The notes under the pieces: generated by a model
The model's input: only the letters and a program-made list of their open reading frames with translations
Told to the model about the DNA's origin: nothing
Database searches by the model: none
Translations under genes and position numbers: made by a program
NCBI GenBank assembly: GCA_000611775.1
Contig: KK106983.1
Coordinates: forward strand, 4,965,818-5,029,817
Direction: 5' to 3'
From: Umbilicaria muhlenbergii
Lineage: Eukaryota; Ascomycota; Lecanoromycetes; Umbilicariales; Umbilicariaceae
Length of the DNA stretch: 64,000 bases
Shown here: positions 22,525 through 32,933 of the stretch, piece after piece
Layout of the letters: each line of letters starts with the position of its first letter
Position numbering within the stretch: position 1 is the stretch's first letter

Positions 22525-24656
22525 CTACGAATCGCTTCGCAGATCAGGAAAGAGTACCCCTTCTCGCCCCTTCCCGAGTGCCACTTTAGGAATCCCATAC
22601 TCCGAGTCCGAACCCAATATCGCGTTCTCAAACTTCCGCGCATCGGGCGCTATCCCGAGCATCTCCATCAATTGGTTCATCTTGCCAGGCATGTAAGGTT
22701 GTAATAGTATTCCACAGATACGAAGGGATTCGACACAGAGGTAGATGATGCGGTTCAACTGCGCCTTGTCACCGCCATCTTTGTAGCTCCAAGGCTCGCT
22801 TTGCTGCATGTACGTGTTAGTCTGCAACTCCAGTCAGCTTCTTTCCAGTGGCGTTGGTGTGAGACAACAAGTCATGGGTTTGTCGCACCATGTATATCGT
22901 ATCCATAATCACCCTAAGCGCCGCCCCAGAATCTAGCTTCTCCATCCTGGTCATGACCATGTCCGGCAGATCAACAAGCCGAATGCGTAGCTTCTTCGCC
23001 AAGTCTTCCTCTGCAGGCGCAGATCCATTCGTAGCGGCCACGATTGCCTCTCGAACATTCCAGCCCTTGCCTCTCATTACGCGACTGACGAGATTGCCCA
23101 ACCCCCCTTGTAGCCCCTTCTTGTATCTTTCGATGATGTAGGCGTTTTCGTAGTCAGCATCGTCCCGTATGCCTCCGTCGTGGGCGAGGTAATAGCGCAT
23201 GGTGTCGACGCCAAAGCGGTCGAGTGCGAAGAAGGGGTTAACAACGTTTCCGGTCGACTTGGACATCTTTTCGTGGCCGAGGGTCCAGTGTGCATGGGTT
23301 AGGACTTGTTTGGGAAGGGGTAGATCGAGAGCCATGAGGAAGGCGGGCCAGTAGATGCAGTGAAATCTGTTGTAGCATCAGCTAGGTGAACTAGTTGATG
23401 GGTGGTCAAGAACATACCGCACTATGTCTTTACCAATAACATGCACATCTGCGGGCCAACCAGCGGCGGTTTCCTGGCCGGGTATTTGGAAGGGGTAGTT
23501 GGATTTCGTAAGGTAGTTAATCAATGCATCTAGCCAAACATAGATGGTCTGTGTATCGTCATCTGGAACCGGAATCCCCCACGTGAGTCGTTCCACAGGC
23601 CGGGAGACTGACAGGTCTCCAAGTCCGGACGAGACAGCTTGGACGACATCGTTCATGCGTGTTGCAGGGACTACGAATTGAGGGTTCTTTTTATAAAAGT
23701 CGAGTAGGCGGTCCTTGAGAGCAGATAGACGGAAATGGTAGTTGTTTTCAGAGGTCCACTCTACTTCCTTGCCAGTTTCAATCGAGGCCTAGACAGTTGT
23801 AAGTTGTTATCTCCCTAATCCACCGTCGAGCCTTACCATGAACTTCCTCCCGGTCGACGGATCGAGTGTCAATTGCACGGCCGACTCTGGGTAAAAGGTT
23901 TCGTCGCTAACAGAGTACCATCCTTCGTGTTTTGACGCGTATATGTAGCCTCGTTCCCTCAGCATAAGCTTGCGAAAGGGTTAGCTCAAATGATGGCCTG
24001 TTTGCCGCTGTATGGTGTGTCTGCTAACCCAGAAGTGCTGCACGGCGAACCTGTGATCCGGGTCCGAAGTTCGTATGAAATGATCGAAATCAACTCCAAC
24101 TCTTCTTGCAAGGACCTATCCCGGTTCAGTAAGGTATATCCTAGGATTGACTATACATGGTCATACATCAAATGATTTGTAGTTCTTGTCGCAGAATGCT
24201 CGCACATCTTGCCCAGCTTTCGCAGCGGCCTGTTGTATCTGACAGGTAATAGCCATTAGCAGCGCTCACATGACAGTGGACGACTATGAGTCTCTACTTT
24301 CATGCCATGCTCATCCGTACCCGTACACAGTATAGCCTTCCTCCCTAGAAGCACTTGCCATCGCTTCAAGATATCTGTTAAAACGAGCGTGTATAAATGG
24401 CCAACATGGGGAGCTGAAAGGGTGTTAGTCAAGTCAGAAGGGACACGTCTTTCATCTCCTCACCGGCATTAACGTAAAATATAGGCGATGTAATGTAGTA
24501 GGGCTTTTCCGGCCGTGACAGTACAGGGGTGCTGTACCAGCGCCGGACACTCGACCGACTTCGACATTCTATGCACTGCCATCCCACAAAAGAAGAGCCT
24601 ATTGACGACAAAGTCCGACGCCCCAGAAAGAGATGCGTAAGTACCCGCGGTTTCAT
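22525..24656 (-). CDS. MSM1: mitochondrial methionyl-tRNA synthetase
   Basis: This class I synthetase charges mitochondrial tRNA-Met. Eight exons (24656..24464, 24413..24298, 24238..24167, 24115..24029, 23968..23837, 23788..23418, 23366..22889, 22821..22525) join to 581 residues. The first exon encodes an Arg/Ser-rich presequence, then YYITSPIFYVNA. The HIGH-type motif is HVGH right after the first junction, and TGTDEHG follows. The KMSKS loop is GHEKMSKSTGNVV near residue 358. The anticodon-binding helical region ends with NTYMQQSEPW. The last junction joins MDTIYM to TNTYMQQ; without it the frame stops. The short C-terminus, with no tRNA-binding appendix, fits the mitochondrial type. Introns are 48-67 bp. 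Confidence 0.94.
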
Positions 24657-24925
24657 AACTTGTACTCTTTGCTGCGATGCGATTTGTTGATGCGCACCAA
24701 GGTCGCGGGAAAATAAGGTGTGGCCCAAGCTCCTTGCCTGATAGGGCTGGTGCATGCAAGCGGTTTAACGACATCCGCCTTCAGCCTCTTTATACATCCG
24801 GCCAGACGCCATACTCGCTCTCTACACCTTTCATCGAGCTGTCCCACCACCCAAAGAAGACCTTTCAGCCTTTCCTACACTAAGAGGAACGTCTTTCGGG
24901 AGTCCTTATTTTCGTAGCTGAATAA

Positions 24926-25487
24926 ATGGCGCTCAGCGCAGATGTCGCGACAAAGGTCTCCACCGAAGGTTTGCTTCCAATTCAACACCAGACTTGAGAT
25001 ATATAGCATACTAACGCACCTACTGTCAGCCGCGGAAAAGTTTGTACAAACATTCTATCCCGCATTACAGTCAAATCCTGCCACGATATCATCCTTCTAC
25101 ATGTCGCCAGCGGCAATGCCAGATGGCAAGCCTCTACCAGCAATAGTGTACAACGGCAACGTCATCCCAGATGCGGCAACGTTTCAAAACTTATTCCAGC
25201 GAGATATGCCTTCCGCTCACTACGAGATTCAATCTTACGACTGTCATGTTCTGAACCCCAACTACGTAGTAGATGGAATACAAGGTGGTGGTGCCGCGAG
25301 TGGGAAGAACATGACCATCTTAGTCGCTGTCAGCGGCTATGTGAAGTACGGGGGGAGAGCGGCAACCGGGCGAGGCTTCAGTGAGAATTTTGTGCTTGTT
25401 CCGAATCACGATGCAGCCGCGAAGGGTCGAGGAAGACATGTCAAGGAGTGGTTGATACAGAGCCAGAATTTCAGACTTGTGGTATGA
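24926..25487 (+). CDS. MTR2: NTF2-fold mRNA export factor, Mtr2-like
   Basis: The product resembles the small NTF2-fold partner of the Mex67 mRNA export receptor, acting at nuclear pores. Exons are 24926..24968 and 25030..25487, giving 166 residues. The first exon encodes MALSADVATKVSTE. The second starts AAEKFVQTFYPAL, a typical NTF2 helix, and continues with AIVYNGNVIPDAATFQNLF, the SYDCHVLNP strand and GFSENFVLVPN. It ends EWLIQSQNFRLVV. Alternatively the terminal GTGGTATGA could be a donor at 25482 joined to 25528..25653, adding 41 residues; I prefer the shorter form because the family normally ends near this point. It is divergent from MetRS across 269 bp. Confidence 0.82.
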
Positions 25488-25653
25488 ACTTCGGGCTAGG
25501 TGCAGAAGGGGTTACAAATCTAAACAGACGACGAAGGTTGGAGGCCTTGACTATCAATTTGTCGACCTGAGGAAGAGCGGCAAGGCTTTTGGGCACACGA
25601 ACAGGGTATTGGCTCCACCAACTGGAAACCTGGCCGGAATCACAAGGCAGTAG

Positions 25654-26237
25654 TACAGTTCCATACAGAGCAACCTGATTGCTTCACGTCTCACAGCTTT
25701 CTAGCTACGACATCACCGACAGGGCCTTGCTAGTCAAGCGCACGTGCACTGCCGAAGAGAATATCTACTTGGGACGACAAGTCACCTTCGGTTGAGCCTA
25801 CCCTCATCTGATGCGGGACACTTCCATGCTGGTCTAGACCAATTTGGGAATTGCATTGCGCGAGTCTGCATCTTAATCGCCGTTTGCGCATTTTCAGACC
25901 ATGTGGCTCGTCCCGAGTATTCACTCATACCTGGACACATACCACCTCTGAATTGAAATTTCCTTTTCGACCGCTTGGTTTTGTTTGAGGCGGCTTCAGA
26001 TCAGTGCTCTTACAGGCTACGCCTTACTCTTCGATGTCATTTACAATCAGTCGAATTCACCACCTTCAATCTTACCGTTTACTTTTCAGTGCTTCCCATT
26101 TCCTCTTGATCCCCGTTCCAACTCCCCTCCCAGCTCACTCCGGCAAAGGTCACCTCGGTACTCCACTACCAAAACCACGATCTATTCCTTCGAATCTACT
26201 TACAGGTCGCCTTTGATCGACAAGACAAAGAGTAAAT
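25654..26237. other. intergenic region
   Basis: This 584-bp region (or 750 bp from the Mtr2-like stop) lies before the next plus-strand gene. It has CT-rich tracts at 26040-26230 typical of a fungal promoter. I see no gene. Confidence 0.45.
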
Positions 26238-28078
26238 ATGCGTTGCAACGGTCCTAATCTCTCATTCTCCCTGACGGCCAATATTCTTGCCAACGATCTT
26301 GAACTCTGCGAGTATCAGCCAACCGTCAACGGAAGATACATGCAATGCTGGGTTCCTGTGGCGACAGGTCAGGTTGTCTCGGTCAGCTGCAATTTGGGGA
26401 TGGCAGCGGTTGTGCACCATGTGGACTTTTTGGTTGACGGGGTCATACGTGATACATGGATCTCCAGAAAGAATCAGCAATATGCAAACCTGGTATTCGC
26501 TCAAGCATACTTTCGTCAGAAAAAGACTCTTGTGCGTGGGACGATGAGGACGTCTGATATAGGTGCAGGTATGTTCCCGGCTTGATAGGGTCAGGTCGAC
26601 AGCGTCTGATCGCGTTGCTAGACGGATATATTGGTAGCAGTGCTAGCGCGCTTGGCTCAATCGAGCTTCGAGTTTTCAGGCCCGATATTTGGGGTCAACT
26701 CATTCGAACACCTCCCCCAGCCCTGACAGCAGCAATGTTCAGACGATCCTCAACCTCAACTCCAGTGTATCCGCAACCTACGCACCATATAGAGTATGAG
26801 TTGTTCCATATATGATCTGATGGGATACTCAAACGTTTTAGGTTCGGTCAAATTAATGGCTTGACGCCACATCAAAAGGCTACATTTCGCGCGAAGCTCC
26901 GTCAATCCAGATCTGGCACGGCACCTTGGGCTTCTCTCACATTCCTCTATCGCTCACATGGTTTGTCCCTTCCACAAGCCTTTCTCACATTCTGTGCTTA
27001 CACGGGCCCAGAGTCGTTGCAAGCTGCGGGTTTTCTACGTTCACTCGGGTCACTCGGTTCACTTAGTCCTACCAGGGCAACAACTCCCTTCACTCCCGAG
27101 CCATCTCTAAACTATCGCAAGTCCTCCTCAGTTGTAAAAAACACGAGTGACAACAAATTAGAACTACCAGATCTAAAGGACTTCCCTTTACCACCCACAA
27201 TTGAAGCCTTTGAATCAACGTCGCCGATAGTAGCTAGGAGTTTTGCTGCGCCAGAATCTGTATTTCCCCCCAGCATAGAATTTGACATTGAAAATGTGGT
27301 CAAAGCAGACTCCGAGATCCTAAACCGTGATATCAGCCGACATCGCAACCTTTCTTCAAGAGAGTCACTGAACCCACAGCCATTCACTCCAGCCATTTCC
27401 GAGCTAAGTCTTGGGCCGCTGTTGATCGGGCTTGAACATCCACAACGAAGACCTTCACGTCCCTTGTTTCTGACACCACATCCCGAGGAACGCCGGAGCC
27501 AACAAGCAACAGACCACTCACTCTGGCGGACAATGGCAGTGCATCAAGGCGAATCAGCTCCTCCGAAAGAGCAACAACCTCAGCACAAGGGTTCAAAACG
27601 GGCATATGTGGATGTCAAAAATGCGAGTCCCGAATCTGTATCCTCGCCGCTCGGTGACGATCGCCAAGCAGCTCCGAAGCGCCGAAAGAAGGACGTCGTT
27701 ACTATGAGGGTGAAAGTCGTCGAGCTCCAGAAAAAGAGAGACGAAGCAAAACGTGCGCGAGAGGAGGCGAAGAAGAAGGCGGAGGAGCATCAAGTAAGTT
27801 ACTCACCTCATGTTGAATCCGAAGCTCGGCTAACAGTCCAGAGCGAGTCCTTCAAGAGCAGTGGACCAGCCTCGCAAGGCTACAGCAGGAGATGGAACGT
27901 GAGATTAAGGAAGATACTTTGGCTGCAGAGGCACACCTGGTAAGTTTCTACTAGGCGTACGCGTATCATGTACTTTCTCGGCATCTGTTCAACTTATTTT
28001 TGCTTAGCGGCTGGACGGTTGATTCGCTAATATCTTGCACTGCAGGAATGCGAAGAGTCTGACGAAAGTGATACTTAA
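26238..28078 (+). CDS. uncharacterised ascomycete protein with N-terminal beta-rich domain
   Basis: Five exons (26238..26568, 26622..26793, 26842..27793, 27844..27939, 28046..28078) join to 527 residues. Residues 1-200 look like a beta-sandwich: CEYQPTVNGRYMQCWVPVATG, VHHVDFLVDGVIRDTWISRK, then GSIELRVFRPDIW. This layout recalls the fungal DUF7918-type domain, which is a tentative comparison. The middle is Ser/Pro-rich and disordered. The end is a Lys/Arg/Glu coiled-coil beginning VVELQKKRDEAKRAREEAKKK; splicing extends it with RVLQEQWTSLARLQQEMERE and an acidic tail. The third intron ends at a CAGAG acceptor (27843), the only one that keeps the coiled-coil frame. Function is unknown. Confidence 0.75.
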
Positions 28079-28807
28079 GTGAACTTTACTTCGGCGGACT
28101 GGCTATGAAGCTTCACACAGGTTTCGAGCAACCTATTTCTGCGAGCATCTTTGGTGGCTTCTTGTGCTGTTGGTTATTGAGTTCCTTGTCGCTCCCCTAG
28201 GCAAATGCATGTCCCGTGTGATCGTCTGTGGCTTCGATTGCGAGGTATGACACATATGCTTTGGTTGAAGTTCATATTGCTTCCAGATGAGATACTGCTC
28301 TCGATGGACTACGATATGTACACGAGCTACTAAAGGGTGGTGATATGCTTTGTTGAGTGATTAGCACACCCTCACAAACGCATACGGTCTATCTGATAGC
28401 CTGTGCATTCGGAACCGTATCATTTGGCCAAGTGTTGCACCATTGAGTTGAGAGTGAGCGCCATCAGAAAGCAGACGAAGTCGGAAAGTTTGAATGAACA
28501 CTGTAGAACTATCAGCGCACCATCAAGTTAGTTGGCAATCATTAATCGCAGATCCCCGCGATATGACATCAGCCGGAAACCGTTCTGTAGAGCCTTAAGT
28601 GCACTGATACTAGAAGCTCCGACGCTTAGAGAATCGCATCTAGGGATTAAGATTAACCCTACTCATTCCCAATTCGCTGCCTCGGATCTCCCCAGTCTCC
28701 GCCCCAGCACCCATACCCCCCGACAATACGCCTGACCCACAAAGCCCGTCCCCAGCCCAACTCCAAGCCCCTTCATCCAGCCTCCCCTTGCCTCCAATCC
28801 CTATGCA
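28079..28807. other. convergent intergenic region
   Basis: This 729-bp gap lies between two converging genes. One 67-codon plus-strand frame (28532-28735) lacks any family feature and is taken as chance. No repeat is seen. Confidence 0.45.
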
Positions 28808-29311
28808 TCAAGACCGCGGCGGCGGCCTCATATTCGCCTTCACGCGCTCCAACAGCTCTTCCCTAGACGCTTTACCACTTGGAAGTAACCCCCTCTTCCG
28901 CGCCCGGCACTGTTAGCTGCACATACAAAAAAGCCAAACATCAAGTAAAACTTGAAAGATTCCTCACCACTTCAAGCCAACGTTTTAATTCTGATTCTGC
29001 CCACATCGCCGGATCTGATGGAGTGTGTTACCACACAGGGAGTCGTGGTAGGGTCTGGAAATTTCATACCACCGGTGGGATCTGCCTGGTTAGGGAATAA
29101 GTCGCTGCCCCAGATGGACCAGGCTGCTACTGCGGTGACGATGCCGGCGAACCCTAAAGGGAGGGGATGTTAGATTGGCTTATATTTGGTGGGTTGAGGT
29201 ACGACGGCGCACCGAGGAAGGCGTTCTATTCTCATCAGCTTTCGTTCACGAGATGCGGTTTCGAGTTGGTATTACTCGCGACTGCATAGCTCTATCTAAA
29301 GGAGTGGGCAT
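28808..29311 (-). CDS. small single-span membrane protein, five exons, probably mitochondrial
   Basis: Five tiny exons (29311..29276, 29225..29213, 29153..29070, 28996..28968, 28909..28808) join to 87 residues with all phases consistent. The protein begins MPTPLDRAMQSRNAF and has a single hydrophobic segment GFAGIVTAVAAWSIWG. It continues SDLFPNQADPTGESELKRWL and ends with a helical SREELLERVKANMR. The layout resembles small fungal inner-membrane proteins with a C-terminal SAP/HeH-like helix pair, but I cannot name it. Exon 2 is only 13 nt, and no exon exceeds 102 nt, so ordinary ORF finding misses the gene. It is divergent from RPL38 across a 346-bp promoter holding a CACGTG palindrome. Confidence 0.78.
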
Positions 29312-29507
29312 CTTGGCTACGTGCGGGGCGCAAGTCAAGTGGTGGTAGGGTGGGTTGAGCGGTGGGTTTCTGGACTATGAATACTTGGATGGAATAATCA
29401 GGAGGTGAGAGGAAAGATTTCAGACGCCTTTTCTTCCTGAAATTTTTTGGAGGACGTGATGTGCTTGGATAAACATCGGTAGTCGCAACGGAAGCCTGCC
29501 CCGCGCA

Positions 29508-29519
29508 CCGCCACGTGGC
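29508..29519. promoter_or_regulatory. CACGTG palindrome in RPL38 bidirectional promoter
   Basis: A perfect 12-bp palindrome CGCCACGTGGCG lies 138 bp upstream of the RPL38 ATG and about 200 bp from the opposite gene's ATG. CACGTG is the core site of bHLH factors such as Cbf1, which is known to act at ribosomal protein genes in some yeasts. An inverted CCAAT (ATTGG) is also present near 29623. Binding is inferred. Confidence 0.4.
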
Positions 29520-29657
29520 GCGCAATCCCGCGCTAAGGGTTACCGCCTCGCCTAACTCTCCCACAGCGAACCTGACACAAAAACAGCGACAGCGACGACA
29601 ACGACAACGACCAACGCCCACCCATTGGATTTTCCTCGACCCGCTCGCTCGCCCACA

Positions 29658-30127
29658 ATGCCTCAAGAAGTGTCGGATATCAAGCAGTTCATCGAGATCT
29701 GCCGGCGCAAAGATGCCTCCTGTGAGTCCCACCTCCCACCTCCCCCCTTCCCTCACAAAAACTCCGCCTCCTCCTCCAATAGCTTGCACAATCAATAGTG
29801 ATAGTAAGCTGATCGAGTTGGCACGTTGTGATACAGCCGCACGCATAAAGCGCAACCGCAAAACTCAACAGATCAAGTTCAAAGTCCGATGTCACCGGTT
29901 CCTGTACACGCTGGTGTTGAAGGATTCGGACAAGGCGGATAAGTTGAAGCAGAGTTTGCCGCCGAGTATGTGCTTTCCTTTGTGAAATTATGTTGGTGGG
30001 GAGAGAGTGGACTTGGAGGGACAATTGGCGTTTTCAAGGGAGAGGATGCTGATCTGGGTTGTTGTGTGCAGAATTCACAATCAACGATGTGCCGAAGAAG
30101 AACAAAAAGGGGAAGCGGGTGGCTTAG
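29658..30127 (+). CDS. RPL38: cytosolic 60S ribosomal protein eL38
   Basis: It encodes the 82-residue large-subunit protein eL38. Exons are 29658..29721, 29837..29965 and 30072..30127. The start [20 protein letters not shown] is followed across the first intron by [20 protein letters not shown], then [18 protein letters not shown] and, after the second intron, [18 protein letters not shown]. Length and sequence match the family throughout. Both introns are longer (115 and 106 bp) than most here, as often seen in ribosomal protein genes. Confidence 0.96.
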
Positions 30128-30357
30128 GTGATCTGCGGATAGGAGGGAAGGGATAGCAGATGGGTGTGCTTAGAGATACCTGCGAGAGCTTCTGGTGCTT
30201 CGGGGCGCTGTGAGAATACTATCCGATTGACAGCTCCTACGACATGCGAGAGTCACTTCGTGTTGGTGCAACGTCCCAATATGCTCTAGTTCAGCAAAGG
30301 AGGAATCTTCTGCAGCATTGCAATACACAGCAACAGCATCAAAACTAGGGATACCGC

Positions 30358-31641
30358 TACACCTCCTTCACCTTGAACTTATACTGGTCTTTCCGATCCA
30401 GATATACCACCTTATCCCCCAAACCGGCCTCGTCCATCGCTTTCTTGAAGTCGGACAGCGGGGACAAGAAGACATCGTAATCGCTGACATGACACATCAG
30501 CTGATATCCTTAACAGAAAAGAGTTGGTTTACTCACTCGTAATGGATCGGGATCGTCAAATCCGGATTGATCAACTGCACCAACTCCAGCCCTTGTTTCG
30601 CATCCATAGTAACCATCAACAGCGGCATCGACGGCGACGGAATAGTCGTTCCCCCCAGATGCACGAGCATCAGATCGATATTCTGGCCCTTGTACCTCTC
30701 CGGGATCTGCTTCAACTCATCCACCATCAACGTATCACCCGAGATGTATATACTACCATTGCATTGCCGTCAGCATAACCCTACCACCGCTCCCCCCCTT
30801 TTCGAGTCCCGTTCCCCAACTCACCGATACCCACACTCAAACTCCTCCTCCCCCCTCGCCACCCCCAACTCCACCATCCACCCATTCGTCGGCGGCACCG
30901 CCTTCAAATACTCATTCAGCGTCCCCAACACCCCATCCGGCACATGCTTCCCCGGCATCCCCGTCACCTTCACACTCGCACTCCTCTCCCCCCTGCCCTG
31001 CCCCAACCCACCCCCCCGCACCACATCCACACACATACTCTCGAAAAAATCCAACGCCCACACCGCCGTAAACGCCTCCCCGGCCTCTTTGCCCTCGGCC
31101 AGATGCGCGCGCGCGTGCGGCGTCGTGATGATGGGCAGGTCGCGGCGGAGCGAGGCTTCGACGTGCTGGTCGAAATGGTCGGCGTGGTAGTGGGAGAGGA
31201 GGACGAGGTCGATATGGGGGAGGGCGTGCAGGTCGAGGGCGGGGTTTGTGAGGCGCGTGCCGGTTACGCCGGGGCCGAGGTGGACGTGGTCGCCGGCGTG
31301 GAGGAAGTTGGGCTGGGGAGTTGTGGTTATCAGCGGGTGGTTGTCAGGTGGAGGTGGGGGGGTGATGGGAAGATTGTACATCGGTCATTATGCGCATGCC
31401 CTGCCATTCTCTTGGGGGAAGGGGGTTGTTAGCTGGGGTTGGAGTGGGGTTGGGGGGAGTGAGTGTACATGATTGTAGTGGCTGTGCCGACGAAGAAGAT
31501 GCTGGCGTTCTCCGCTCCGCTTTTCGTCGGGTGCACCTTGATTTCTTGGGCGTCTGGGAGTGCATTTGACAATTCTTGATCATGCGGATGGTCTCTCGTT
31601 GGCGCTTTGGGCTGGGTGGGGTCAATGAGGAGACGCTTCAT
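30358..31641 (-). CDS. metallo-beta-lactamase superfamily hydrolase, UlaG/YtnP-like
   Basis: Exons on the minus strand are 31641..31469, 31410..31380, 31313..30825, 30752..30537 and 30483..30358, giving 344 residues. The metal-binding motif is LLSHYHADHFD (HxHxDH). Preceding it is IMTDPNFLHAGDHVHLGPG, built from the 31-nt second exon and the third. A later conserved His lies in GMPGKHVPDG. The next metal ligand Asp is in IYISGDTL, and the last His in DLTIPIHYED, where two exons meet. The family includes L-ascorbate-6-phosphate lactonase and N-acyl-ethanolamine phospholipase-D-like enzymes. The substrate here is unknown and the cell site is not evident. Confidence 0.87.
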
Positions 31642-31872
31642 GGTTGCTGCTTGGTTGAAAAGCACTGATCTCGCTTTCTTAGAGGTTGTAATTCAATGGG
31701 ATGAGACGAAGGTGGCTTTTGGAGGGGCATCTCCGGAGGCTTGTTTATAACTGTATCGTACGTCATTCCTCTGCGGCAGGTTTTGGCGGACAAGCTCCCC
31801 GCCAAAACTCCGAGGTAACGTCTAAGGAGGCAACTCATTGAAATCAGAAGAGCATGCCAACGACCGAAAGTA

Positions 31873-32689
31873 CTATTCCCCTTCCTCGTAACGCAACTCT
31901 TGATAATCCAGAGCATTTGCATACCATCGCCATGACGCAGACTTGTCATCCCCCGCCAACCGCAATTCCACCTCGCCAAAATAGTTTACTTCCCCCACTT
32001 TCCTGAAGCCGAATCTTTCGAACAGTCCAATGCTTCGCTGATTCGACTCGCCGATCTTGACTGTGAAATACTTGAACCGCGACGATGTCTCAGGGAGGTG
32101 TTTTCTCAGTGAAGAATCATCCCGCGTGTACTGCTGCAGTATCTCGTGCTGGTGTTTGTGGATGTACGTGAGAAAAGCTAACAGGCTGGCTCCACCGTAT
32201 CCTTGACCTTGTTGCTGCTTGCTGGCGATCATCAGCTCGATCTCGCCGATAATTCCGGGAGAATCGTCGTCGTCAGAATCAGACAGGAAGAGGTTGACAT
32301 CGCCGAGCATACGGTCGATTGCATCGTGCTTTGCGGCGAGGATGTTGCCTTGGACTGCGTCTGCCGGCAGGCAGCTGATGAAGGTTAATTTATCTGCGTC
32401 TATCCTCCATGTCTGCTGCATCGAGTATTCTTTCGTGAGAGTCAAAGGCTCTGACGCTGTTGCTTTTTGGAGTTCCTGTATTGCGTCGTGAGTTTCCAAT
32501 ATCTATATCTCGGTAGTCGTGCGTACTTCATCTTGCATCCATTCATGATATGTCGGTACATGGTGCTTGCAGTAAGGGACTAGGAGGATCTTCGGAGTCG
32601 AGATGGCTAGGGTTTCGTGAATTGGTATCCGAGCCCTAGTCCTTTCTACGAGAGCGAGGCGGCTTACCAGTGTTTTGGTTGATGAGCAT
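31873..32689 (-). CDS. GNAT N-acetyltransferase, NAT9-like
   Basis: Exons 32689..32668, 32606..32527 and 32475..31873 join to 234 residues. The NAT9 N-terminal signature is restored by splicing: MLINQNTA, then ILLVPYCKHHVPTYHEWMQD, then ELQKATASEPLTLTKEY. The acetyl-CoA loop region reads GQGYGGASLLAFL (a Q/RxxGxG-type motif), and IGESNQRSIGLFERFGFRKV is the classic GNAT motif B. Homologues include human NAT9, linked to tubulin stability; the target in fungi is not established. The 7-codon first exon explains why the gene is easily mis-started. Its promoter abuts POL31's 3' end. Confidence 0.9.
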
Positions 32690-32933
32690 TTTGGAGAAAG
32701 ATGGATGGGAAAAGGCAAGACATGAATGAGACAATATATCTAAGCGAAGTGCAACCACAAAGATGAACAGTACCCGTACCGAGTCTCGCAGCGATGATGC
32801 CCATCTATCGAATTCTGAAAGAGGGCTAAGCACTTGGGGGAGTACTCCATCTTGGTGGACAATCCTCGTGTCGCCGTTGCATGTGCCATACATTGAGTCC
32901 TTGAGAGCCTTTTAATACCAGAGAACGATTTCG

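Noticed and set aside
25528-25653. Possible third exon extending the Mtr2-like protein by 41 residues
   Set aside because: Splice sites are acceptable, but the family normally ends at the FRLVV position, where a stop already occurs; kept only as an alternative.
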